This document shows positions 1 to 7,149 of a stretch of DNA of 64,000 bases, one piece after another. The notes beneath the pieces are model-generated. The model had not been told where the DNA came from and ran no database searches. It was given only the letters and a program-made list of their open reading frames with translations. This DNA is from Oscillospiraceae bacterium. GTDB lineage: Bacteria > Bacillota > Clostridia > Oscillospirales > Acutalibacteraceae. Positions within the stretch are counted from its first letter, which is position 1, and every line of letters begins with the position of its first letter. Made by a program: the position numbers and the translations under genes. The stretch is taken from assembly GCA_015066245.1 (NCBI GenBank), contig SVOS01000001.1, forward strand, positions 62,001 to 126,000, in the 5' to 3' direction.

Positions 1-1423
1 TTATAAGTGTGTTGGGAGCAAGAGACTCAACATCCTGTGCCTGAAGAGTCATTCTCTCGCGGATAACACGCTCAAGACGGCTGAAGCCGATTCTGAACTG
101 ATTCTGTAAGAGCTCGCCTACGCAGCGGATACGACGGTTGCCGAGGTGGTCGATATCGTCAGTTGTACCAACATGCTCAGCAAGGTTGTTCATATAGTTG
201 ATAGATGCAAAAATATCGTCAAGGATAATGTGGTTGGGCACAAGCTCAGCAGCTCTGAGCTTAATCATTTCCTTGAGCTCTGCCTCATCCTGAGCAGCAT
301 CTAAAATCTCGCAGAGTACAGGGAAGTATACCTTCTCCTTGATGCCGCACTCAGCGTCAGCGTCAAAATTAACATAGCAAGCGATATCAACCATGTTGTT
401 GGAGATAACCTTGATCTCCTTGCCCTCAACTGCGATCAAAGCCTCGCGAACACCAGCATTTTCAATTACCATAGCCTTAGCTCTGGAAACTGTCTCGCCG
501 CGGGTTGCAAGCACCTCGCCTGTTCTGGGGTCTGCAATGGGTGCAGCAAGCACCTGATTTGCAAGTCTCTGGGAGATACCAAGCTTTTTGTTGTATTTGT
601 AACGGCCTACTCTGGACATATCATAACGTCTGGGGTCGAAGAAAAGGCCGTTTAAGTGTGCCTGTGCACTTTCAACTGTGGGAGGCTCAGAGGGTCTTAA
701 TTTGCGGTAAACCTCAATTAAGCCTGTCTCAACGCTGTCGGTTGTGTCCTTCTCAAGGGTTGCCTTGATACGGTCATCATCACCGAAATATTCTAAAATC
801 TCAGCATTTGTGCCAAGACCTAATGCACGCAAAAATACTGTAATGGGAATCTTGCGGTTTTTGTCGATACGTACGTAGAATACGTTGTTTACGTCGTTCT
901 CGTACTCAAGCCAGGCACCACGGTTAGGAATAACTGTAGAGGAGAAAAGCTCAAAACCTGTCTTGTCGTGGTCCATCTTGTAGTAAACACCGGGAGAACG
1001 AACAAGCTGAGATACGATAACTCTCTCTGCACCGTTGATAACAAAGGTACCGCTGTCTGTCATAAGGGGGAAGTCGCCCATAAAGACATTGCTCTCTTTG
1101 ATTTCGCCTGTTTCTTTATTCAGGAGTCTTGCTGTAACTCTGAGTGCTGCAGAGTATGTTGCATCTCTCTCTTTACACTCGATTACACTGTAGTTGGGAT
1201 GGTCAACATCCAAGGTATAGTCGATGAAATCAAGCACAAGATTACCTGAGTAATCTGTAATCTCCGATACATCCTTGAATACCTCTTTGAGTCCCTCGTC
1301 AAGGAACCACTGGTAAGACTTCTTCTGAATCTCGATGAGGTTAGGCATCTGGATAACTTCTTCGATATTAGCGAAGCTTACTCTCTCGCTTTTGCCGAGC
1401 TTAACGGGCTTAGCGTTAATCAT
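1..1423 (-). CDS. rpoB: DNA-directed RNA polymerase subunit beta, 5' part (partial)
   Basis: This is the N-terminal part (about 474 residues) of the RNA polymerase beta subunit; the rest lies off the left edge, which is why the ORF track omits it. Reading the minus strand from 1423 gives [17 protein letters not shown], then the family motifs [11 protein letters not shown] and, near the edge, [13 protein letters not shown]. The start is the ATG at 1421-1423, 11 nt after AAGGAG. A second ATG (1428-1430) closer to that ribosome binding site opens only a four-codon frame (MPND, then stop) that overlaps the rpoB start. The usual upstream neighbours rplJ-rplL are absent: the next gene upstream is an LCP protein with its own terminator, so rpoB heads a transcription unit here. 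Confidence 0.97.
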   Translation of the reverse strand, partial: MINAKPVKLGKSERVSFANIEEVIQMPNLIEIQKKSYQWFLDEGLKEVFKDVSEITDYSGNLVLDFIDYTLDVDHPNYSVIECKERDATYSAALRVTARLLNKETGEIKESNVFMGDFPLMTDSGTFVINGAERVIVSQLVRSPGVYYKMDHDKTGFELFSSTVIPNRGAWLEYENDVNNVFYVRIDKNRKIPITVFLRALGLGTNAEILEYFGDDDRIKATLEKDTTDSVETGLIEVYRKLRPSEPPTVESAQAHLNGLFFDPRRYDMSRVGRYKYNKKLGISQRLANQVLAAPIADPRTGEVLATRGETVSRAKAMVIENAGVREALIAVEGKEIKVISNNMVDIACYVNFDADAECGIKEKVYFPVLCEILDAAQDEAELKEMIKLRAAELVPNHIILDDIFASINYMNNLAEHVGTTDDIDHLGNRRIRCVGELLQNQFRIGFSRLERVIRERMTLQAQDVESLAPNTLI

Positions 1424-1617
1424 TAGGCATATCACTCCTTTTTAAAATTCTCAGCCGACTTACCGCAAACTAAGCCGACTTAGGGGATAAAAAACGGTAA
1501 CAAAAACTTCCATAAAATTAACACTTGACAAGTGCTGATTTATGTGATATATTTCTCATTTCACATCTTTGTGAAATCTGAAAAGGGGTAAATCCCCCCA
1601 TAATGTTACATCTTAGC
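1424..1617 (-). other. Untranslated leader of rpoB with inverted repeats
   Basis: About 190 nt separate the predicted rpoB promoter from its start codon. It holds a perfect 8-bp hairpin with a 4-nt loop (1558-1577, ATTTCACA/TGTGAAAT), a palindrome CACTTGACAAGTG (1522-1534), and two copies of GCCGACTTA just upstream of the ribosome binding site. No known ribosomal-protein leader motif was recognised. A regulatory role is possible but unproven. Confidence 0.4.
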
Positions 1618-1646
1618 ATTATAGGCGAAAAATCTCCCAAAGTCAA
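1618..1646 (-). promoter_or_regulatory. Sigma-A type promoter of rpoB
   Basis: On the minus strand this reads TTGACT, 17 nt, TATAAT, close to the housekeeping consensus, placed about 195 nt upstream of rpoB and after the terminator of the preceding gene. The same -35 (TTGACT) with 17-nt spacing recurs at rpsL and at the 5S rRNA gene. Confidence 0.75.
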
Positions 1647-1853
1647 GGGGCTTTGGCGGATTTTTTGCAATTTTTTTGATTTTAATTCCAATACGCAATC
1701 ATTTTTTGAAATCACTTGTTCTCACAAATTTACGATACACCCGAGTGCGTGTATTATTTACGCTCGCCGTATTTCCCTCTTTTCCCACTTTTTATGGTGT
1801 ATTTTCTGCCCATATCCCCCATATCTTGTATTTATCTTGTGTATATAAAACCA

Positions 1854-1885
1854 AAAGCTCCGCAGAGAATTCTCTGCGGAGCTTT
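1854..1885 (-). terminator. Terminator after the LCP gene
   Basis: A perfect 32-bp palindrome, AAAGCTCCGCAGAG and its complement, lies 22 nt past the LCP stop codon and is followed by TTTTGG on the minus strand. It isolates rpoB from upstream transcription. Confidence 0.8.
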
Positions 1886-1906
1886 CATATAATCTCAGGG
1901 TAAATT

Positions 1907-2947
1907 TTATTCAACGTCCTCGTAAATAAATCGTGCAACGTCCTGACGCAGTGCGTTCCAGTTTGTAATCTCAAGAACAGAGCCTGCATAATCGTAGTAG
2001 CTGTCTGTCCAGTAATCCCAGGGGAAGGTGGCACGCTCGATACTGTATCCCAGATACGCAGGAGCGTTTGAGATATGGCCTGCAATCTCTCCTGCACTCA
2101 GGTTTGTTGTGACATAAGGCAGCACCGTATACGCCATAGCCGAAACCTCGTCAAAGCTTAGGCTTACAAGCTCTGCTATAATGCCCTCAAACATCCTCTG
2201 CTGGCGGTCTACTCTGTCCCAGTCGGTACCGTAGAAATACTCACCGTTTACCTCACCACCGCGGTTTCTTGCATGCCAGAGAGCCTGTCCGCCTGTAAGA
2301 TGAACATATCCCTCGCCTGTGTCCTCGGCAATGTAGTTAGGCTGACCGTTCTGGGCAACCTGAGCATTGATGTAAGCGATTTCGTCCTCCGTAAGGTACA
2401 CATCCACGCCACCAATGGCATTTATCAGGTCTTTGAAGGTCTTGAAATTAACGATGGCATAGCCGTCAATATCAACACCGAAGTTATACTCCATCGTCTC
2501 GATACAAAGCTCCACACCGCCGTAGGCGTATGCCGCATTAAGCTTATCGGGGTCGTAGCCGGGGATAGTAACCAGAGTATCTCTGAGGAAGGATGTCATC
2601 TTAATCTTGCCGTGAACATTGTCAAGGCTCAGCACCATCAGTGTGTCACTTCTGCCCCAGTCGGAGTTGCTGTCTGTGCCTATGAGCAGGATATTTGTGA
2701 TGCTCTCATCAGCATAAAGGGGTGCTTTGGGCACCTCGGTATACAAAACCTCAGCCTCTGTGGTTTCTTCGGGGATAGTGGTTTCTGCTTCGGCAGCTGT
2801 GGTGATTTCCGCAGTGGTTGTTGCTGCGGAGGTCGCCTCTGTGTTAAGGGCTGCGTCTTTATTGTCAGTGCTTGCAGAATTGCTGCAAGCAGTAAATGTC
2901 AGACAAAGTGTAAGAATAACTAAAACAAGGGAAATAAGGTGTTTCAT
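1907..2947 (-). CDS. LytR-CpsA-Psr (LCP) family lipoprotein
   Basis: LCP proteins attach undecaprenyl-linked glycopolymers such as teichoic acids or capsule to peptidoglycan on the outer face of the membrane. This 346-residue protein begins with a lipoprotein signal (lipobox TFTAC, Cys about residue 21), followed by a Thr/Glu/Ala-rich linker to about residue 75. The LCP domain then opens with ITNILLIGTDS and carries the family motifs RSDTLMVLSLD and SFLRDTLVTIPG. A lipid anchor in place of the usual N-terminal transmembrane helix is a less common arrangement. The gene is monocistronic, with its own promoter and terminator. Which glycopolymer it transfers cannot be told from sequence. Confidence 0.92.
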   Translation of the reverse strand: MKHLISLVLVILTLCLTFTACSNSASTDNKDAALNTEATSAATTTAEITTAAEAETTIPEETTEAEVLYTEVPKAPLYADESITNILLIGTDSNSDWGRSDTLMVLSLDNVHGKIKMTSFLRDTLVTIPGYDPDKLNAAYAYGGVELCIETMEYNFGVDIDGYAIVNFKTFKDLINAIGGVDVYLTEDEIAYINAQVAQNGQPNYIAEDTGEGYVHLTGGQALWHARNRGGEVNGEYFYGTDWDRVDRQQRMFEGIIAELVSLSFDEVSAMAYTVLPYVTTNLSAGEIAGHISNAPAYLGYSIERATFPWDYWTDSYYDYAGSVLEITNWNALRQDVARFIYEDVE

Positions 2948-2982
2948 CTGAATGCTCCTGTGAAATAAAAGTCTCTGTTATT

Positions 2983-3011
2983 ATTTTAGCAAGGAATTGA
3001 ATTGATGTCAA
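2983..3011 (-). promoter_or_regulatory. Promoter of the LCP gene
   Basis: Minus strand TTGACA, 17 nt, TAAAAT, about 35 nt upstream of the LCP start codon. The -35 is perfect consensus. Confidence 0.7.
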
Positions 3012-3401
3012 TTGATTACAAAACACTTGATTTATATTAATTTCAATTCAATTCTTTTTAATTAATTTAACTTTAATTTAATTAAATTAACTTTACTTAA
3101 CTTTAATTAATTTTAATTATGCAGATTTTTGGCAGAAAAAAAGCAGTAAAAATGCAGTAAAAATGCAGAAAATTTCTGCCGTAAAGCAGACACCTGATTA
3201 GATTATTACTTGGTGTACTAAATTTTTATTTACACAGTCTTTATTAAATCAGGCGGTTAATTAAGAAAATTCCTTTTCAGATGCACTCCTTCCGACTACG
3301 CGGCAGATACAGCGATAATACAAAACATACACTTGTCTGTTGCGTTATACACATCTGCCAACAACACATTTTGCACCACCTATAACCGTGCAAAATCAAA
3401 A
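3012..3401. other. AT-rich intergenic region, no gene seen
   Basis: Between the LCP promoter and the terminator of the ABC ATPase no credible coding frame is seen; the ORF listed at 3277-3837 is mostly a shadow of the ATPase gene. From about 3030 to 3120 the sequence is almost only A and T with recurring TTAATT/CTTTAA words. It is followed by two 11-bp repeats GCAGTAAAAAT and the palindrome GCAGAAAATTTCTGC (3165-3179). Shorter inverted repeats (CCTGATT/AATCAGG, GGCAGAT/ATCTGCC) follow. This may be a decayed insertion or an upstream AT element. Confidence 0.4.
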
Positions 3402-3425
3402 GCTCCGCAGTAAAAACTGCGGAGC
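3402..3425 (-). terminator. Terminator after the sugar ABC ATPase gene
   Basis: A 10-bp perfect stem GCTCCGCAGT/ACTGCGGAGC with an AAAA loop, followed by TTTTGATTTT on the minus strand, 17 nt past the stop codon. Confidence 0.8.
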
Positions 3426-3442
3426 GGATGTACAGATTATAA

Positions 3443-4561
3443 TCAGTTTGTGATTGTCTGCTCTGTCTCTTTGTCGAAGATGTGAATCTTCTCGAGCTCA
3501 AGAGCAACCTGGATTGTGTCGCCGGGTTTAGCTGTAGATGTGGGAGCAACTCTTGCTGTAAGGGGAACGCCGTTGATGTTAACATAGAGGTAAATCTCAG
3601 CACCCATAAGCTCAGTAACGTCAACCTTGGATGTAAGGAGACCGTTGCCGTTCTTAACACTTGCAAGGAAGTCGGGCTCGTCGTGAACGTGCTCAGGACG
3701 GATACCGAAGCGAACTTCTTTGCCAACATAAGCGTCAAGCTTGCCGCCTGCAGACTTGGAAGCAGGAAGCTCAATGCTGTAACCCTCAAACTCGAGGCAG
3801 TATGCAGAGCCCTTCTTTGTGAGAACTGCGTCAACAAAGTTCATCTGGGGAGAACCGATGAAGCCTGCTACGAACTCATTGCAAGGCATATCATAGAGGT
3901 GCTGGGGAGTATCAACCTGCTGAATGAAGCCGTCCTTCATAACAACGATACGAGTACCCATTGTCATAGCCTCTGTCTGGTCATGTGTAACATAGATAAA
4001 TGTTGTACCGAGTCTCTGATAGAGCTTGTTGATCTCAGTTCTCATGTTAGCTCTGAGCTTAGCATCAAGGTTTGAGAGAGGCTCGTCAAGTAAGAATACC
4101 TTAGGATCACGAACGATAGCACGACCTAAAGCAACACGCTGACGCTGACCACCGGAAAGAGCCTTGGGACGTCTGTCAAGGTACTCCTCGATGCCGAGGA
4201 TTCTTGCAGCTTCTTCAACACGTCTTCTGATTTCTTCCTTAGGAAGCTTTCTGAGCTTAAGACCGAAAGCCATGTTATCATAAACAGTCATGTGGGGATA
4301 GAGAGCGTAGTTCTGGAATACCATTGCGATATCTCTGTCCTTGGGGGCAACGTCGTTGCAGAGTGTGTCGCCGATGTAAAGCTCGCCCTTGGAAATATCC
4401 TCAAGACCTGCAATCATTCTGAGTGTTGTGGACTTACCGCAACCTGAAGGACCAACGAGAATAATAAACTCTTTGTCCTCGATTTCGAGGTTGAAGTCTG
4501 TAACAGCAGTTACGCCGCCATCGTAAATTTTGTAAACATGTCTCAGTGAAACATTTGCCAT
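3443..4561 (-). CDS. Sugar ABC transporter ATP-binding protein (MsmK/UgpC type)
   Basis: This 372-residue protein is a complete carbohydrate-importer ATPase of the CUT1 class, acting on the cytoplasmic side of a sugar permease. Visible are the Walker A GPSGCGKST near residue 38, the ABC signature LSGGQRQRVALGRA near 135, the Walker B VFLLDEPLSNLDAK with the D-loop, the switch His in YVTHDQTEAM, and a C-terminal TOBE/OB region with FGIRPEHV. There are no permease or binding-protein genes beside it, and promoter-side and terminator context make it monocistronic. This fits the known pattern of a shared ATPase serving several sugar transporters encoded elsewhere. In this genome context, maltodextrin uptake is a reasonable guess. 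Confidence 0.92.
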   Translation of the reverse strand: MANVSLRHVYKIYDGGVTAVTDFNLEIEDKEFIILVGPSGCGKSTTLRMIAGLEDISKGELYIGDTLCNDVAPKDRDIAMVFQNYALYPHMTVYDNMAFGLKLRKLPKEEIRRRVEEAARILGIEEYLDRRPKALSGGQRQRVALGRAIVRDPKVFLLDEPLSNLDAKLRANMRTEINKLYQRLGTTFIYVTHDQTEAMTMGTRIVVMKDGFIQQVDTPQHLYDMPCNEFVAGFIGSPQMNFVDAVLTKKGSAYCLEFEGYSIELPASKSAGGKLDAYVGKEVRFGIRPEHVHDEPDFLASVKNGNGLLTSKVDVTELMGAEIYLYVNINGVPLTARVAPTSTAKPGDTIQVALELEKIHIFDKETEQTITN

Positions 4562-4767
4562 AATATAACCTCCATGTCTGCCGATTTATGCAATAAGGCA
4601 GAGTACTTTTTTTACACGATAATAGTTTAGCACTTTTTTTTGCAATTTACCATTAATGAAATAGCTAAAGTTTAATTAAATATTTTATGTAAAACCAACA
4701 TAGAGATAAAAATTCGTAAAAAATCATGGCAGTTTTTTGTCTATTCCCACAGTTTTATAAGGAAAAA

Positions 4768-5247
4768 TTACACAAATTCGCATATTTGCATCAGCGGCTC
4801 ATTTTGGCTCAGCGTCGTGAGATGTGCCCCTATAACCTGCTCTTTATATGTGTATAAAACTGCATAAAGATGCTTGCCGTCCGCTGTTTTGTTCTTGAGC
4901 TTAAGGTACCTTTCTTCTACCCTCTTGCGAGAAAACTCCATCAGTCTGAATCCTGCTTTTTCAAGGAATCCGCAATACTCCGAAAACACCTCGTCACTGC
5001 TGTCGGGCAGGGTAATGTCCCTCTTGCTTTCTTCTCTCAGAGGCTCAAGCCTGAGATTTCGGAGAAACTCTGAGACAGACCCGCATTCTTTAATATCTGT
5101 CTCAAAATCCGTATGGGGCTTTTTGCTTTGGGAAGTTGCCAGAGTCACCCCCACCGCTGTCAGCACCGCCAGCGCCAATGCCGAAAATATCGCCAGCACC
5201 TTGAGTCGGGTGCTTCTTTTTACTGAACTTATACTCATTACAAACAT
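4768..5247 (-). CDS. DUF4830 domain protein, membrane anchored
   Basis: A protein of about 159 residues with one N-terminal membrane helix (VLAIFSALALAVLTAVGVTLA) and an exported C-terminal domain. The pattern FLRNLRLEP, ITLPDSSDEVFSEYCGFLEKAGFRL, then KVRRY-like and YKEQVIGAHL segments resembles the DUF4830 family of Clostridia, whose function is unknown. The ORF track starts at a GTG (5256), but the ATG at 5245-5247 is better placed after GAGGTGA, so I use it. It lies between the ABC ATPase gene and queT, divergent from queT. Confidence 0.7.
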   Translation of the reverse strand: MFVMSISSVKRSTRLKVLAIFSALALAVLTAVGVTLATSQSKKPHTDFETDIKECGSVSEFLRNLRLEPLREESKRDITLPDSSDEVFSEYCGFLEKAGFRLMEFSRKRVEERYLKLKNKTADGKHLYAVLYTYKEQVIGAHLTTLSQNEPLMQICEFV

Positions 5248-5328
5248 CTGCTTCACCTCACTTATTTATATGAGATGAAATGCTTTCCTAAACCCTTTTT
5301 CAGAAAATCAGAGCTTGACTCTTTTTTG

Positions 5329-5357
5329 TTGCAATACGGACAAAACTAAGTTATAAT
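5329..5357 (+). promoter_or_regulatory. Promoter of queT
   Basis: TTGCAA, 17 nt, TATAAT. The predicted start of transcription (about 5364) is only a few nucleotides before the riboswitch, so the aptamer begins the transcript. Confidence 0.75.
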
Positions 5358-5370
5358 ATGTTTTGCTTGA

Positions 5371-5415
5371 TGCGGTCAGTTCGCAAAATCCTGACCAAAA
5401 ATAAAACTACGGAGG
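5371..5415 (+). promoter_or_regulatory. preQ1-I riboswitch overlapping the queT ribosome binding site
   Basis: Stem P1 is GGTCAG (5374-5379) with CTGACC (5391-5396). The loop starts TTCGC, and the tail is A-rich (AAAAATAAAAC) ending in TACGGAGG. The loop TTCG (5380-5383) can pair with CGGA (5410-5413), forming the small H-type pseudoknot of the preQ1-I class and burying the Shine-Dalgarno GGAGG. This predicts translational repression of queT when preQ1 is bound. Position, size and downstream gene all agree with the known class. Confidence 0.82.
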
Positions 5416-5424
5416 AAATTCAAT

Positions 5425-5958
5425 ATGCAAAAACCCAAAAAACCCACTGTTTTTCTGACAGAGGCGGCTCTCATTGCGGCACTTTACGTTGTGCTTTGCT
5501 TTGCTCAGGAGCTTATTCTGCCAACATCTGCCACAGGAGCAGTTCAGGTACGAATTGCCGAGGCTTTGTCAGTACTTGTATGCTTTACACCGGCGGCTGT
5601 TTCGGGACTTACAGTAGGTTGTCTGGTGACAAACCTGCTGACTTTAGGCGTTATGCCAATTGACCTTGTCCTTGGCACCCTTGCTACACTGCTTGCTTGT
5701 CTTTCCGGCTATGCTCTGAGGAATGTCAAGTTCGTTAAGATTCCTTTGCTTACCCTTCTGATGCCGGTTATTTTCAATGCCCTTATTATCGGTCTGGAAA
5801 TCGAGCTTTTCTACATTGAGGGAGCATTCACCTTCACAGGATTCATGATTCAGGCCGGTTTTGTGGGAGTAGGCGAGCTTATCGCCTGCGTTGGTCTTGG
5901 CATCCCCCTTTATCTGGTGCTTAAAAAGCTTAATATTTTCGAAAAATTCAATTATTAA
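5425..5958 (+). CDS. queT: QueT family queuosine-precursor transporter (ECF S component)
   Basis: QueT proteins are membrane substrate-binding components of energy-coupling-factor transporters, thought to import queuosine precursors. The 177-residue protein has five or six hydrophobic helices and the family features AQELILPTSATGAVQVRIAEAL near residue 30 and a helix ending in LVTNLLTLGVMPIDLVLGTLATLLA. The ATG at 5425 is 9 nt after GGAGG, which lies inside the preQ1 riboswitch; that context is strong support for the assignment. The shared EcfAAT energizing module is not in this window. No queuosine biosynthesis genes adjoin, suggesting salvage. Confidence 0.9.
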   Translation: MQKPKKPTVFLTEAALIAALYVVLCFAQELILPTSATGAVQVRIAEALSVLVCFTPAAVSGLTVGCLVTNLLTLGVMPIDLVLGTLATLLACLSGYALRNVKFVKIPLLTLLMPVIFNALIIGLEIELFYIEGAFTFTGFMIQAGFVGVGELIACVGLGIPLYLVLKKLNIFEKFNY

Positions 5959-5993
5959 TATCTTTCGCCAGTGCTCGGCCTCGGGGTCGAAAC

Positions 5994-6017
5994 GGGCGAT
6001 TCCGGAATTGCCCCTAC
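5994..6017 (-). repeat. REP-like intergenic palindrome, copy 1
   Basis: Minus strand GTAGGGGCAATTCCGGAATC followed by GCCCG. It is one hairpin of a dispersed family also found at 7015, 48287, 48341, 61946, 62057 and 62109. Confidence 0.7.
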
Positions 6018-6038
6018 AATAGCATATTCGAAAACAAG

Positions 6039-6066
6039 CCCCTGCAGGCGTGTCAGTCTGCAGGGG
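6039..6066. terminator. Bidirectional terminator between queT and the RHH gene
   Basis: Stem CCCCTGCAG/CTGCAGGGG with a 10-nt loop. A T-rich run follows on the plus strand and GCTTGTTTTC on the minus strand, so it can end both the convergent queT and RHH transcripts. Confidence 0.65.
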
Positions 6067-6070
6067 TAGC

Positions 6071-6262
6071 TTATTTTTTATACATTTCGTTTTCGTCAAG
6101 CTCTATTTCGCCGTGTTCTTTTTCGAATTCACGAACGCAGGTTTGAGCCAAATATTCCAGTTGGTTATTCAAAGACCTTTGGTTGTATTTTGCTACTTGT
6201 GTGATTTTGTAAAGAAGCTCAGGTTTAAATCTGATACCTGTTTGTATTTTATCCGTCGGCAT
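6071..6262 (-). CDS. Small ribbon-helix-helix (Arc/CopG-like) DNA-binding protein
   Basis: A 63-residue protein with the ribbon-helix-helix layout: beta strand TGIRFKPE, helix LLYKITQVAKYN, turn QRSLNNQ, helix LEYLAQTCVREFEKE, then an acidic tail. Arc-type proteins bind DNA as dimers and often autoregulate. ATG at 6260-6262 follows GAGGTG by 5 nt. It is divergent from a small HTH gene, and the shared 90-bp gap carries paired AACATT half-sites that could be its operator. Arc-family domains of this type also occur as antitoxins, but no toxin is recognised beside it. Confidence 0.7.
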   Translation of the reverse strand: MPTDKIQTGIRFKPELLYKITQVAKYNQRSLNNQLEYLAQTCVREFEKEHGEIELDENEMYKK

Positions 6263-6276
6263 GCAAACACCTCACT

Positions 6277-6343
6277 AACATTCTGATAACATTATAATGA
6301 GATTTTACTTGATTTAAAACTTACACAGTGTTATCATAGTGTT
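6277..6343. promoter_or_regulatory. Divergent control region with paired half-sites
   Basis: Two AACATT copies 11 bp apart (6277, 6288) face two AGTGTT copies 11 bp apart (6327, 6338), that is AACACT inverted. A TGATAAC/GTTATCA inverted repeat (6284-6290 and 6330-6336) is nested in them. A plus-strand promoter TTGATT, 17 nt, TATCAT (6309-6337) lies under the right pair, and ATTATAAT (6291-6298) could serve as a -10 on either strand. The 11-bp direct spacing is what ribbon-helix-helix dimers typically bind. Confidence 0.5.
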
Positions 6344-6352
6344 GGTGATATT

Positions 6353-6571
6353 ATGGATACTAATATATATTATAATGCAATATACAAAAATTTCAGAAAA
6401 TTATATGTTGAAAAAGGAATATCTTTCAAAGAAATTTCTGCACAAACCGGCATCGTCATCTGGGATTTATTGGTTGTATTTAATGTTATGCCTGCCACAG
6501 ACATCAGTTTGGATTGTTTCTTCAAATTGTGTGAATTTTTCGATGTTTCACCACTTGATATGCTAAAATAA
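6353..6571 (+). CDS. Small XRE-like helix-turn-helix protein
   Basis: A 72-residue protein with the layout of a minimal phage-repressor-type HTH: KNFRKLYVEKGISFKEISAQTGI as helices 1-3, then LDCFFKLCEFFDVSPLDMLK as the closing helices. The recognition helix region is unusual (VIWDLLVVFNVMPATDIS), so it may be degenerate or adapted to another ligand. ATG 6353 follows GGTGAT. It is divergent from the ribbon-helix-helix gene and shares its control region; it ends before a strong terminator, so it forms a single-gene unit. Confidence 0.65.
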   Translation: MDTNIYYNAIYKNFRKLYVEKGISFKEISAQTGIVIWDLLVVFNVMPATDISLDCFFKLCEFFDVSPLDMLK

Positions 6572-6577
6572 CAAAAG

Positions 6578-6610
6578 CCCCTGCGAGGATAACAAGCATC
6601 CTTGCAGGGG
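6578..6610. terminator. Bidirectional terminator
   Basis: A 13-bp stem CCCCTGCGAGGAT/ATCCTTGCAGGGG with one G-T pair and a 7-nt loop, followed by TTCTTTTT on the plus strand. It sits between the convergent HTH and DUF1292 genes. Confidence 0.75.
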
Positions 6611-6630
6611 TTCTTTTTGCATTAATTTAA

Positions 6631-6942
6631 TTAGTCAGCGAAATCGAGCTGGTCTTTCCACTTGTTCTTGAAAACCTCGAAAACAGCGTCTACAAGCTCT
6701 TCGTCCTCTATACCCTCGAAAGTCTCGTGCTCGTCGTCGATAGAAACGATTTTGAGGATAAGAACCTCGCCCTCTGCCTCTTCATCTTCCTCAACAGGCA
6801 TAAGAACAAGATACTCGTCGCCTTCGTAGTCAACAACGTCGAGATACTCGAACTCTACCTCGTTGCCAAGGTCGTCCTCAAGAACGATAATGCTGCCCTC
6901 TTCTTCCTCAGGGGCATTGTTCATAATCATATCTTCAGCCAT
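6631..6942 (-). CDS. DUF1292 domain protein (YrzB-like)
   Basis: A 103-residue, very acidic cytoplasmic protein. The core EEEGSIIVLEDDLGNEVEFEYLD, YEGDEYLVLMPVEE and EGEVLILKIV is diagnostic of DUF1292, a family widespread in Firmicutes and of unknown function. The C-terminal helix region is FEGIEDEELVDAVFEVFKNKW. ATG follows AAGGAG by 8 nt. It has its own promoter. In many Firmicutes the family sits beside ruvX-yrzB genes, but here it is alone. Confidence 0.9.
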   Translation of the reverse strand: MAEDMIMNNAPEEEEGSIIVLEDDLGNEVEFEYLDVVDYEGDEYLVLMPVEEDEEAEGEVLILKIVSIDDEHETFEGIEDEELVDAVFEVFKNKWKDQLDFAD

Positions 6943-6973
6943 TTTAAATTCTCCTTTTCTAAGTTATAGATAT

Positions 6974-7002
6974 ACAATACACTATTTCAAAGGAAAAATC
7001 AA
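6974..7002 (-). promoter_or_regulatory. Promoter of the DUF1292 gene
   Basis: Minus strand TTGATT, 17 nt, TATTGT, about 32 nt before the start codon. Confidence 0.55.
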
Positions 7003-7014
7003 TACTTATTTGCA

Positions 7015-7037
7015 GGGCGGTTTGTGAACCTCCCCTA
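7015..7037 (+). repeat. REP-like intergenic palindrome, copy 2
   Basis: GGGCGGTTTGTGAACC followed by TCCCCTAC, an imperfect hairpin that shares the GTGAACCTCCCCTAC end with copies at 62109 and (partly) 48341. Confidence 0.65.
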
Positions 7038-7070
7038 CAGCATTCGCCTGCAGGCAGCTAACCTACAAAA

Positions 7071-7096
7071 AGCGGCTATCCTTTCGGATAGCCGCT
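7071..7096 (-). terminator. Terminator of tuf / the str operon
   Basis: An 11-bp perfect stem AGCGGCTATCC/GGATAGCCGCT with a 4-nt loop, followed on the minus strand by TTTTTG. It lies 53 nt past the tuf stop codon. Confidence 0.85.
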
Positions 7097-7149
7097 TTAA
7101 AGCTTTGATATTGGATTTCGTAAATCAGGATAAACCTAAGTTACTGAAA

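Noticed and set aside
4562-4700. Promoter of the sugar ABC ATPase gene
   Set aside because: The best pair (TTGCAA and TATTAT on the minus strand, near 4612-4645) has only 15 nt between hexamers, so I do not list it as a feature.
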